This document shows positions 1 through 5,847 of a stretch of 11,889 nt of DNA, piece after piece; position 1 is the first letter of the stretch; every line of letters begins with the position of its first letter. The notes under the pieces are model-generated. The model was not told the DNA's origin. It ran no database searches and saw only the letters and a program-made list of their open reading frames with translations. A program made the position numbers and the translations under genes. The stretch lies in contig CAYRUU010000028.1 of NCBI GenBank assembly GCA_964427825.1, forward strand, positions 1 through 11,889. Direction: 5' to 3'. The DNA comes from GCA-2747515 sp964427825. GTDB lineage: Bacteria > Patescibacteriota > Minisyncoccia > Moranbacterales > GCA-2747515.

Positions 1-1820
1 TGGGTGGGGTTGGTGAAGAGGGGGTCACGGAAGATGGCGTTTGTATCCCCACTGTCGGTGATCCACTGCTGCTGATCGGCACTGCCATAGGCACGTCCTT
101 TGATGATATAGGGTGTATCTTTGGTGTGGTGATAGAGGTTGGTGGAGAATTCCCATGAGCCAGACGATGTGCCCATAGTGACTGCAGGGAGCTTGTAGTA
201 ACCATCTGGCATGGTGTCGGGATCAGCGGTGTTGTACACGTAGTAGGTGCTATAACCGAGACTGTCGTTGTCACCATATCCCGCACGCGCAACATTTCCC
301 AAGAGCCCCGGAGGCATTTTGCCAGCGAAACTTGCCGTGCCATATTGCATGGTGACGTAATTTGGCAGTCCGGGATTCGTTTTGCTTGTCGTTGTCAAAT
401 ACCACTCATTTGGTGTCTGCGATGCTTCCCATTGCAGATTGTCAGATGGAGAGGAGAGGTTGATGGTACTACCCGTCTGTACGAGAATATTATTCTTGAT
501 GTGACCCCACAACGCAAAAAGTGTCAATGCGGGTGCAGGTTGATCGGAGTACACGGTATTGTTCACAAGCGCATTATCCGTGCCGATATTATTTGATATG
601 ATCGTATGACCGCTGCCATATTCATATGAGGGAATGAGGTTAAAAAAGACATTGTTGTGTATGGCGACATTGTGGGTGTAATTACCAAGATAGATGCCGG
701 CGGCGACATCATGGAATATATTTTTGTGGATCGTGACGTGTTCCGTACGATAAGCACTATTGCCACTAACCACAATCGCCTTATCCGTCAGATTGCTAAA
801 ATCATTCTCATAAATGTTGATGTTTTTGCACGCCATTTCATTGGAGTTGTAGTGAATCACAATATGCGGGATTTCCCCACTTGGAGCATTAGTACCGCCC
901 ACACCGGTAAAATCTGCCTCTCGATACATGGTATTGCGAAAAATATCAAGATTCTGCGTGCTTTTGAGGTCAATAGCATTTTCTCCGCAATTGTATAGCT
1001 CATTGTCATAAATCTGCGCGCGACCGTCGGGCGTGGTGCCTAGGAACTGAATCGCATCGGATTCAATGTCGTGAATGCTATTGTTATGGACGGCAATGGA
1101 ACCCGTACAATCCTCTATATACAGGGCAACGATATCCGCTCCGCCACGTGGCATATCATTCGGTCCAAGATTAAACAGCGTGCTGTTTTTTACCTCCACA
1201 TCACGGCTTCTAATCACCACGACATACTTCCCCGCCTGCGTAATATCTTCCGTGGCATTGCCATTATAGCCGTCAAAATAAATATCATTCACAACAACGC
1301 CCTGTACTCTGTTAATGCGCAGGTTTGTGGACTTTGTCGCCGCCCATTCTTGCCCACTGATATCAAGGTGTTCAACCACTAAGTTTGACACTTGCCCCAG
1401 CCCTACGGCACCATCAAAATCCATCGGGCGAAATGTATCACCATTAAATTTTGGGCGATTGCCAGTGCCATAGGCACCGATGGTTAATCCATTAATTGTT
1501 CCCCAATCAATGTTGTTACCGTCATTCCCAAGTGTTTCTTGATAGGACCATACTTCTCCGCGCTTAAAGAGGATCTGATCCCCATCGCGAAACCGCGTAA
1601 GCTCCGCAAAGTCATTGATTTTGGCGATGGTTTTCCACGCTTGATTTTCCGCCGTGCCGACGTTGGCATCGTTGCCATTTGTGGCGTCTATATAGTAGGT
1701 AGTGGCATGCACCGATACAGTGGTACACAGCACCATGCCTGTGAGCACACTAAAAAAAATGAACGCACGTATGACAAAAGCGTGCTGGAGGATGGCGATG
1801 GAGAATGGTGATCGATACAT
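1..1820 (-). CDS. Secreted right-handed parallel beta-helix (PbH1-repeat) protein, 3' part missing
   Basis: An open frame of 606 codons runs from an ATG at 1820 to the left edge without a stop, so the C-terminus lies outside the window. Residues 1-39 form a signal peptide (hydrophobic core about 18-36, cleavage probably after VHA). The mature protein opens with TYYIDATNGNDANVGT and AWKTIAKIN, the usual entry motif of secreted beta-helix proteins. Residues about 140-450 hold many degenerate coils of the type N-x-I/F-x-(D/N) (for example IAVHNNSIHDIESDAIQF and VTIHKNIFHDVAAGIYL), as in NosD/pectate-lyase-like folds. The segment ending in NAIFRDPLFTNP (about 594-605) resembles the stretch that often follows the last coils. 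Such folds occur in polysaccharide lyases, epimerases and adhesins. I see no catalytic signature that decides between them. The gene has its own promoter, follows a terminator, and seems monocistronic within the window. Confidence 0.88.
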   Translation of the reverse strand, partial: MYRSPFSIAILQHAFVIRAFIFFSVLTGMVLCTTVSVHATTYYIDATNGNDANVGTAENQAWKTIAKINDFAELTRFRDGDQILFKRGEVWSYQETLGNDGNNIDWGTINGLTIGAYGTGNRPKFNGDTFRPMDFDGAVGLGQVSNLVVEHLDISGQEWAATKSTNLRINRVQGVVVNDIYFDGYNGNATEDITQAGKYVVVIRSRDVEVKNSTLFNLGPNDMPRGGADIVALYIEDCTGSIAVHNNSIHDIESDAIQFLGTTPDGRAQIYDNELYNCGENAIDLKSTQNLDIFRNTMYREADFTGVGGTNAPSGEIPHIVIHYNSNEMACKNINIYENDFSNLTDKAIVVSGNSAYRTEHVTIHKNIFHDVAAGIYLGNYTHNVAIHNNVFFNLIPSYEYGSGHTIISNNIGTDNALVNNTVYSDQPAPALTLFALWGHIKNNILVQTGSTINLSSPSDNLQWEASQTPNEWYLTTTSKTNPGLPNYVTMQYGTASFAGKMPPGLLGNVARAGYGDNDSLGYSTYYVYNTADPDTMPDGYYKLPAVTMGTSSGSWEFSTNLYHHTKDTPYIIKGRAYGSADQQQWITDSGDTNAIFRDPLFTNPT

Positions 1821-1846
1821 AAAAAATATGTTTACATGATACCTTT

Positions 1847-1863
1847 AGTATAGCACGATTGCA
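1847..1863 (-). promoter_or_regulatory. Extended -10 promoter of the beta-helix gene
   Basis: On the minus strand this reads TGCAATCGTGCTATACT: a TATACT -10 box (1847-1852) preceded by TGC, the TGn extended -10 motif. The -35 region is poor. The predicted start of transcription (about 1837-1840) leaves a leader of only about 20 nt before the ATG at 1820, without a transcribed Shine-Dalgarno site. It shares 16 of 17 bases with the murC promoter. Confidence 0.6.
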
Positions 1864-1910
1864 CGCATTACAGAAAATCAGCACACATCAAAAACGATTT
1901 CGCGGACCAA

Positions 1911-1944
1911 TAAAAAAACCACCATGGCGTTTCATGGTGGTTTT
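1911..1944 (-). terminator. Strong intrinsic terminator of the greA operon
   Basis: A perfect 12-bp stem (1915-1926 with 1933-1944), 6-nt loop, is followed on the minus strand by seven or more T residues. It ends the transcript running from greA. The stop codon of the 67-residue cysteine-rich gene (1932-1934) is built into the loop-proximal part of the hairpin. The A/T pairs at the stem base could also give some termination on the plus strand. Confidence 0.9.
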
Positions 1945-2135
1945 GTGACGACAGGAGGTGTCGTTTCTTTTTCTTGCGCCGCACGATGTGGGCACTGCTG
2001 CGGAATGGGCTGCGCATCAAAACTTTCACGAGACAAGAGGCTTGTGTCTTTGTCGCACCAACAACGATACTGCGCCCCAAAGACATCGCAGCGCTTACAA
2101 TGTTTCCCACGACACACCATAGCTGATCGCATCAT
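1932..2135 (-). CDS. Cysteine-rich 67-residue microprotein, probable metal-binding knuckle, unrecognised family
   Basis: I do not recognise a named family. The protein has six cysteines in 67 residues, spaced C-x4-C-x2-C-x8-C-x-C-x20-C with a nearby histidine (C8, C13, C16, C25, C27, C48, H50). The first block is CRGKHCKRC, then YRCWCD. This looks like a small zinc-binding or redox protein with no signal peptide and a lysine/proline-rich tail (VVTKPP). The start is fixed by a strong ribosome site (GGGAGG, 2140-2145) just before two consecutive ATGs; the second (2132) has the better spacing. A TTG further upstream (2165) is less likely. It is the last gene of the hpf/greA region, 84 nt after the 41-residue gene, and its stop lies inside the terminator, which argues that the frame is real. 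Function is unknown. Confidence 0.65.
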   Translation of the reverse strand: MMRSAMVCRGKHCKRCDVFGAQYRCWCDKDTSLLSRESFDAQPIPQQCPHRAAQEKETTPPVVTKPP

Positions 2136-2139
2136 CGTT

Positions 2140-2145
2140 CCTCCC
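2140..2145 (-). promoter_or_regulatory. Strong Shine-Dalgarno site of the cysteine-rich microprotein
   Basis: GGGAGG lies 4 nt before the first and 7 nt before the second of two tandem ATG codons. It is the best ribosome-binding site in the window, where most genes have weak or no such site, and it sets the start of this small gene. Confidence 0.7.
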
Positions 2146-2173
2146 TCATGTAAAACGGTTCCCAAAGAACAAA

Positions 2174-2197
2174 AGCGGTACCACCATGGCAGCCGCT
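2174..2197 (-). terminator. Weak hairpin with short T-run between the two microprotein genes
   Basis: On the minus strand AGCGG pairs with CCGCT, continued past one bulged C by a 4-bp inner helix with one G-U pair and a 5-nt loop. TTT and then GTTCTTT follow. It could be a partial terminator or processing site that lowers expression of the cysteine-rich gene relative to greA. The stem is short, so this is tentative. Confidence 0.3.
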
Positions 2198-2219
2198 ACA
2201 CATCATCGGTATTACAATC

Positions 2220-2345
2220 TTAGAACATAGACTGCATCCACAATACCATATCAAAATCATTCACACCTGTCACGTACAACAGGCGCGATATGCTGATTAC
2301 GAGAATACTCACAATAATGATTGTCCACACAATCTTACTATTCAT
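2220..2345 (-). CDS. 41-residue single-pass membrane microprotein coupled to greA
   Basis: The frame starts with the ATG of an ATGA overlap: its ATG (2343-2345) shares bases with the greA stop codon TGA (2342-2344), the classic arrangement for translational coupling, so no separate ribosome site is needed. The product begins MNSKIVWTIIIVSILVISIS and has one strongly hydrophobic segment at about residues 5-20. It is followed by SRLLYVTG and a polar then aromatic tail (NDFDMVLWMQSMF). A short positive N-terminus (K4) and R21 after the helix leave the topology uncertain. No family is recognised. It could be a small regulator of membrane or stress functions, but the sequence gives no role. A chance hydrophobic frame cannot be excluded. 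Confidence 0.6.
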   Translation of the reverse strand: MNSKIVWTIIIVSILVISISRLLYVTGVNDFDMVLWMQSMF

Positions 2346-2803
2346 GCGGCAGTAATCGAAAGAATCTCGTATTGCGTCGGACCACTTGGTGTGTCCACCT
2401 TAATGGTATCACCAACATGCGTGCCAATCAACGCCTTACCAATGGGCGACTCATTGGAGATCCTGCGCTGCATCGGATCCGCTTCATTGGATCCCACAAT
2501 CTCAAAAATCATCTCCTGATTTTTGATCTTCACCGTCACTTTGGATCCAATTTGTGCCGAATCGTCGTTGTCGTCATGCTCCACAACCCGCACCTCCTTA
2601 ATCATCGCCTCCAACTGCGCAATGCGCGCCTCATTTTCCACTTGATGATCCTTGGCAGCGGTATATTCCGCATTTTCGGAAAGATCGCCCTGCTCCTTTG
2701 CCTCCTTGATCGCAGCGGCAATTTCATGGCGCAACACATTTGTGCGCTCATCGTACTCTTTCTGGAGTTTTTCCAAACCTTCTTTGGTTACTAATCGTGC
2801 CAT
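2342..2803 (-). CDS. greA: Transcription elongation factor GreA
   Basis: GreA enters the RNA polymerase secondary channel and stimulates cleavage of backtracked transcripts. At 153 residues it is close to the usual length (about 158). The N-terminal coiled coil (about 1-75) carries the tip motif GDLSENAEY at 39-47, with the acidic D40 and E43 matching the residues that coordinate the catalytic magnesium. The C-terminal FKBP-like domain (about 80-153) has the conserved ISNESPIGKALIG. The start at ATG 2803 gives the family N-terminus (MARLVTKEGLEKL). No good Shine-Dalgarno site precedes it. Its stop overlaps the start of a 41-residue membrane microprotein. It lies downstream of hpf, with two promoters and a terminator-like leader hairpin between. 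Identity is firm. Confidence 0.97.
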   Translation of the reverse strand: MARLVTKEGLEKLQKEYDERTNVLRHEIAAAIKEAKEQGDLSENAEYTAAKDHQVENEARIAQLEAMIKEVRVVEHDDNDDSAQIGSKVTVKIKNQEMIFEIVGSNEADPMQRRISNESPIGKALIGTHVGDTIKVDTPSGPTQYEILSITAA

Positions 2804-2820
2804 GACTTTGTATTATCAAT

Positions 2821-2848
2821 TAAAAACATACGGCGTTACACGCGTATG
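2821..2848 (-). terminator. Terminator-like hairpin in the greA leader (possible attenuator)
   Basis: The hairpin is 2827-2848: CATAC pairs with GTATG, then past one bulged C GCGT pairs with ACGC around a 3-nt loop. TTTTTAATT follows directly on the minus strand. It sits downstream of both greA promoters and 18 nt before the greA ATG, so it would abort part of the transcripts, giving leader RNAs of about 45 nt from the nearer promoter. It could also serve as the terminator of hpf. Confidence 0.6.
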
Positions 2849-2873
2849 CAGGTGTTTTTATGAAACTGCCTCC

Positions 2874-2901
2874 ACTATAACAGAATGCCCTACACTGTCA
2901 A
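2874..2901 (-). promoter_or_regulatory. Sigma-70 promoter, proximal, for greA
   Basis: A perfect -35 TTGACA (2896-2901), a 16-nt spacer and a -10 TATAGT (2874-2879, 5 of 6) lie about 70 nt before the greA start. It is one of the two best promoter matches in this window. Confidence 0.75.
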
Positions 2902-2935
2902 TCGTATGCCATAGAAAAGGTGACAATAATGACGC

Positions 2936-2964
2936 ATTATACTACAAACGTGCTTTATCGTCAA
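2936..2964 (-). promoter_or_regulatory. Sigma-70 promoter, distal, overlapping the end of hpf
   Basis: The -35 TTGACG (2959-2964, 5 of 6), a 17-nt spacer and a perfect -10 TATAAT (2936-2941) overlap the last codons of hpf (the -10 box directly follows its stop). Together with the proximal promoter it gives greA a tandem promoter pair. Confidence 0.7.
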
Positions 2965-3298
2965 TGGTAAGTTTCTTCTTCAGTGACCGTGCAGATCGCA
3001 TTTCTAAATCACGTTGCCGCGTCGTGTCGCGCCGGATCTGACTTTTCAACTCATCTTCAATGATGTCAATACTGGCATTGACGGTCTGACTGTGCTCCGT
3101 TGCGCGATACTCACTTCCATCCATGGCACGCACTGTAACGTTCAGATAAAAATCACTGTTTTTGCGACGACTCGCCTCAATGGTGATGTCGCGCACCGCC
3201 ACGATCTTTCCGACGGATGCCATTTTTTTTGCAATGTAGTCCTTCGTCGCATCGTTGAACGCATCCACGTTCTTGTAGTAATACACAATAGTGCTCAT
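2942..3298 (-). CDS. hpf: Ribosome hibernation-promoting factor, HPF/RaiA (S30AE) family
   Basis: This family binds the 30S decoding region and silences ribosomes in stationary phase or stress. The 118-residue product has the single S30AE domain layout, beta-alpha-beta-beta-beta-alpha. The first helix is about 12-29 (AFNDATKDYIAKKMASVG), and strand DFYLNVTVRAMDG (49-61) is followed by YRATEHSQTVNASIDIIEDE (64-83), which matches the conserved RAEE-x-DMYAAID pattern. The last helix ends in a basic tail (RRDTTRQRD, SLKKKL). It lacks the C-terminal dimerisation domain of long HPF, so it is the short form. It sits between murB and greA, with its own weak promoter. The start at ATG 3298 gives the expected first strand; no strong Shine-Dalgarno site is visible. 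The HPF, RaiA and YfiA sub-types cannot be separated from sequence alone. Confidence 0.87.
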   Translation of the reverse strand: MSTIVYYYKNVDAFNDATKDYIAKKMASVGKIVAVRDITIEASRRKNSDFYLNVTVRAMDGSEYRATEHSQTVNASIDIIEDELKSQIRRDTTRQRDLEMRSARSLKKKLTIDDKARL

Positions 3299-3350
3299 AC
3301 GACGTATATCTCACAATTTACGAGCCGGCGCCACAACACCAACTATTCAC

Positions 3351-3378
3351 ATTGTACCCTACTCCTAGAAACCCGCAA
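3351..3378 (-). promoter_or_regulatory. Possible promoter of hpf at the end of murB
   Basis: A -10 TACAAT (3351-3356, 5 of 6) lies 16 nt from a weak -35 TTGCGG (3373-3378) inside the last codons of murB. The leader would be about 45 nt. The poor -35 box keeps this tentative. Confidence 0.4.
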
Positions 3379-4294
3379 GGACCACTTCCTCCTTGAGCTG
3401 AATATCAAATTCATCACGCACGCGCGTCTTTGCCATTGAAGACAGCTGCAACGCCTGCTCCGCCGTGCCTCTGCCCATGTTGATAAAGTAGTTGGCATGT
3501 TGGATGCCGGCTTGAATGTCGCCGATACGCTTTTGAAACATGCCCGTGGACTGCAGTAGCCACCCTGCCGGCACGCGTCCGCCGTGTGACGCCTGCCCCG
3601 TTTCTTGGGTAAACAACGCCTGCACACGCTCATCTACTTCCGGATTGATAAACCACGATCCGGCACTTTTGATGTCTTGAATTTGCTTGGTATTCCGTTT
3701 GTCCACCGTATCATACACGGCATGCATGATGGTATCTTTTTGCCCCGGAACAAAACGCAATGTGGCATCTAAGATGATCTTCGTTGAATCTTTTTTGAAT
3801 GTACTCATACGATATCCGAACGCACATGTATCTGGTGTCATGTCCACAACAGTATCTGCCTCCGTATCATACACTGCCACGCGCTCCACAATGCCGCGCA
3901 TTTCCATGCCAAACGCACCCGCATTACCGCGCACTGCACCGCCTACCGATCCGGGAATACCCGCCAATCCTTCCACACCGCCAAGATTGTTTTGTGCCGC
4001 ATACACAATCACATCCATCAACGCCGTCCCCGCACCACACGTGATCAACACATCGTCATGAATCCGCAGCGTATTATGGATCATGTGAATCACCATACCG
4101 TCATACCCCGTATCGGCAAAGAGAATGTTACTCCCTCCACCAAGAAGGAAACATGGCACGTCTTTTTCCCGTGCAAACGTCAACGCTTCGCGCAATTCGT
4201 CCACATTACGCACTTCGGCAAAATACCGCGCCACCCCACCGATGTCAAACGTTGTTTTCGGCGCCAGTTGTTCCTGTTCTTTGACAATAATCAT
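3365..4294 (-). CDS. murB: UDP-N-acetylenolpyruvoylglucosamine reductase MurB
   Basis: MurB is a cytoplasmic FAD enzyme that reduces the enolpyruvyl group with NADPH to give UDP-MurNAc, the substrate of MurC. At 309 residues it has normal length. FAD-binding motifs are GGGSNIL (52-58) and GLAGIPGSVGGA (109-120) with GNAGAFG (123-129). The substrate-site YR is Y161-R162. The catalytic proton-donor serine is S213 in SAGSWFINP (210-218), and the C-terminal glutamate is E303 in LKEEV. The compact build with VPAGWLLQSTG and HANYFIN suits the shorter type II form. murB lies 49 nt after murC. The ATG at 4294 is the only reasonable start because a stop codon is in frame 4 codons upstream. A good Shine-Dalgarno site (AGAGGTGA) is too far away (about 18 nt) and instead precedes an ATG-TAA. 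Confidence 0.97.
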   Translation of the reverse strand: MIIVKEQEQLAPKTTFDIGGVARYFAEVRNVDELREALTFAREKDVPCFLLGGGSNILFADTGYDGMVIHMIHNTLRIHDDVLITCGAGTALMDVIVYAAQNNLGGVEGLAGIPGSVGGAVRGNAGAFGMEMRGIVERVAVYDTEADTVVDMTPDTCAFGYRMSTFKKDSTKIILDATLRFVPGQKDTIMHAVYDTVDKRNTKQIQDIKSAGSWFINPEVDERVQALFTQETGQASHGGRVPAGWLLQSTGMFQKRIGDIQAGIQHANYFINMGRGTAEQALQLSSMAKTRVRDEFDIQLKEEVVLAGF

Positions 4295-4303
4295 ATGTGT
4301 GTA

Positions 4304-4320
4304 TTACATAAGTCACCTCT
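4304..4320 (-). promoter_or_regulatory. Shine-Dalgarno site followed by an ATG-TAA start-stop before murB
   Basis: On the minus strand AGAGGTGA (4313-4320) is followed after 3 nt by ATG (4307-4309) and at once by TAA (4304-4306). The murB ATG comes 9 nt later in the same frame. The ribosome site is well placed for the start-stop pair and badly placed for murB itself. It may cause initiation, immediate termination and reinitiation. This may be chance. Confidence 0.35.
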
Positions 4321-4337
4321 TCTCATCTCATGGCTTC

Positions 4338-4346
4338 AGTATATCA
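4338..4346 (-). promoter_or_regulatory. Possible extended -10 promoter of murB over the murC stop codon
   Basis: TGATATACT on the minus strand is a TGn extended -10 box in which TGA is the murC stop codon (4344-4346). There is no convincing -35 box. It would allow murB to be expressed apart from murC with a leader of about 37 nt. Confidence 0.35.
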
Positions 4347-5696
4347 AAGTTTCAACATTTCATACACCTGCCAAATGTCACCAGCGCCCATGGTAACGCA
4401 GACATCATCGTCAGTAAGCGTATCGCGCATCCATGCGGCAAGTGCGGTGACAGTTGGCATGTAGTGCGCTGTTTCGGGCGCAATGGCATTGATGGCATTC
4501 ACAAGATCCATTGCATGCACCGTGCCTGCTTTTTCGCGCGCACTGCCATAGATGTCCAAGATCATCACACGGTCTGCTACGGCAAGCGCATCGGCAAATG
4601 CCGACAAAAGTACTTGCGTACGCGTAAACGTGTGTGGATGAAACGCCACCGTCATGCGCCGGTCGGGATACTTTTCCCGCAGCGCGGCAATGGTCGCTGC
4701 AATCTCTTTCGGGTGGTGGGCATAGTCGTCAATCATCACCGCGCCGTGCAAGATACCACGCATCTCGGCACGCCGTGCCGTCCCCGCGAAATCCGCAATC
4801 CCCGCCGCACTCTCACGCACATTGCCGCTCAAAATACTACTTGCCAACCACGCGGCAGTGGCATTTGCCGCATTGTAGGCGCCGTCCAATTGTATTGTGA
4901 GAGAAATCTCCGCACCCTCATAACGCACACACATATCCTGTCCGCCATCCGCACGCGGTGCGCGCGACACAATCACACAGTCATTGTCTTCATCCTCCCC
5001 GTAAAATACCACTCTACACTGCGCAGCGGCGGCAATTTCTCGCACAGCACGATCATCACCACATGCCACAACAAAACCATCATGTGGCACACGCGCCACA
5101 AAATCCGCAAACACCGCGCGATACGCTTCCGGCGACGGAAAAAAATCCGGATGATCATAGTCCGCACTTGTCACAATCACACCAAACGGACTATAGAGCG
5201 CCAATTTATTTTGATATTCATCTGCCTCAAGAACCAAAAGTGTATGCGATCCCACACGTGCACCACCGCCCCACGCCGCAACCGATGCACCCACAATTGC
5301 ACTGGGATCCATACCTGCACCAAGAAGCGCATACGTCGTCAACCCCGTCGTTGTAGTCTTACCATGTGTTCCACATACGGCAATCGTACGCATTTTCCGC
5401 GTTAGTTCGCCCAACGCTTCCGGATAGGTGATCGTCCGTACACCCGCTGCCTGCGCAGCATGCAACTCCACATTGTCTGCCGCAACGGACGTGGAATATA
5501 CCACGAGATCAATGGTATTCGTGATATGCATCGCATCAAACGATGTATGAACGACAATGCCACGCTTTGCCAATTCGCGCGTGTAAAATCCGTCGCCTGT
5601 ATCTGTACCGCTCACCGTATTACCCTGCCCGTGCAACAGGAGCGCCAATGCCGATGTGCCGGCGCCGCCGATGTTGATAATATAAATATGTGCCAT
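4344..5696 (-). CDS. murC: UDP-N-acetylmuramate--L-alanine ligase MurC
   Basis: MurC uses ATP to join L-alanine to UDP-MurNAc, the first peptide step of peptidoglycan synthesis. The 450 residues show three Mur-ligase domains. These are an N-terminal Rossmann domain (IGGAGTSALALLLHGQG, 9-25), the ATP P-loop GTHGKTTTT (109-117), and EADE (157-160) with YDHPDFF (180-186) in the central domain. The C-terminal domain carries DDYAHHPKE (323-331), FHPHTFTRT (352-360) and GAGDIW (437-442). The text EADEYQNK and YDHPDFF departs from the classical MurC ESD and N-x-E-x-DH context and recalls Mpl. DDYAHHPKE, FHPHTFTRT and murB next door favour MurC. The ATG at 5696 gives the standard start; a TTG at 5714 would add six residues. 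The leader carries a 5-codon upstream frame (5713-5730). The gene has its own promoter behind the rplU terminator. Confidence 0.93.
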   Translation of the reverse strand: MAHIYIINIGGAGTSALALLLHGQGNTVSGTDTGDGFYTRELAKRGIVVHTSFDAMHITNTIDLVVYSTSVAADNVELHAAQAAGVRTITYPEALGELTRKMRTIAVCGTHGKTTTTGLTTYALLGAGMDPSAIVGASVAAWGGGARVGSHTLLVLEADEYQNKLALYSPFGVIVTSADYDHPDFFPSPEAYRAVFADFVARVPHDGFVVACGDDRAVREIAAAAQCRVVFYGEDEDNDCVIVSRAPRADGGQDMCVRYEGAEISLTIQLDGAYNAANATAAWLASSILSGNVRESAAGIADFAGTARRAEMRGILHGAVMIDDYAHHPKEIAATIAALREKYPDRRMTVAFHPHTFTRTQVLLSAFADALAVADRVMILDIYGSAREKAGTVHAMDLVNAINAIAPETAHYMPTVTALAAWMRDTLTDDDVCVTMGAGDIWQVYEMLKL

Positions 5697-5765
5697 AATG
5701 TCTCTAATGATCAATAACCATGCTCCGCTGTTTTTGTGTACACCACAGTCATTCTATCTGATAGC

Positions 5766-5782
5766 AGTATAGCACGGTTGCA
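5766..5782 (-). promoter_or_regulatory. Extended -10 promoter of murC-murB
   Basis: The minus strand reads TGCAACCGTGCTATACT, a TATACT -10 box (5766-5771) with a TGn extension and only a weak -35 (TTGGGT, 17 nt upstream). The leader to the murC ATG is about 63 nt. It differs at one base in 17 from the beta-helix gene promoter at 1847-1863. Confidence 0.6.
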
Positions 5783-5792
5783 CCATCCACCC

Positions 5793-5823
5793 AAAACAAA
5801 ACCGCCTCACTAGATGAGGCGGT
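5793..5823 (-). terminator. Intrinsic terminator of rplU
   Basis: A perfect 9-bp stem (5801-5809 with 5815-5823, ACCGCCTCA on the plus strand) with a 5-nt loop is followed on the minus strand by TTTGTTTT. It begins 24 nt after the rplU stop and separates rplU from the murC promoter. Confidence 0.88.
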
Positions 5824-5847
5824 GTGTCCGTTGCAAAAAATACGATG

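Noticed and set aside
657..1382. Plus-strand frames opposite the beta-helix gene
   Set aside because: The minus strand has one unbroken frame with clear beta-helix repeats and a signal peptide over all of this region.
1868..2110. Minus-strand 80-codon frame overlapping the cysteine-rich gene
   Set aside because: It runs through the terminator hairpin, has no ribosome site and shows no pattern. The other frame fits the ribosome site and the terminator.
2791..2829. 12-codon upstream frame overlapping the greA start
   Set aside because: It starts inside the leader hairpin without a ribosome site. Frames this short are expected by chance.
4125..5405. Long plus-strand open frame (426 codons) opposite murB and murC
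   Set aside because: It is rich in His, Thr, Arg and Cys with no domain pattern and lies wholly opposite two certain genes. It is an antisense shadow caused by their codon bias.
5713..5730. Five-codon upstream frame (MVIDH) in the murC leader
   Set aside because: GGAG is only one base from its ATG, and such short frames are common by chance. It is mentioned under murC but not called as a gene.
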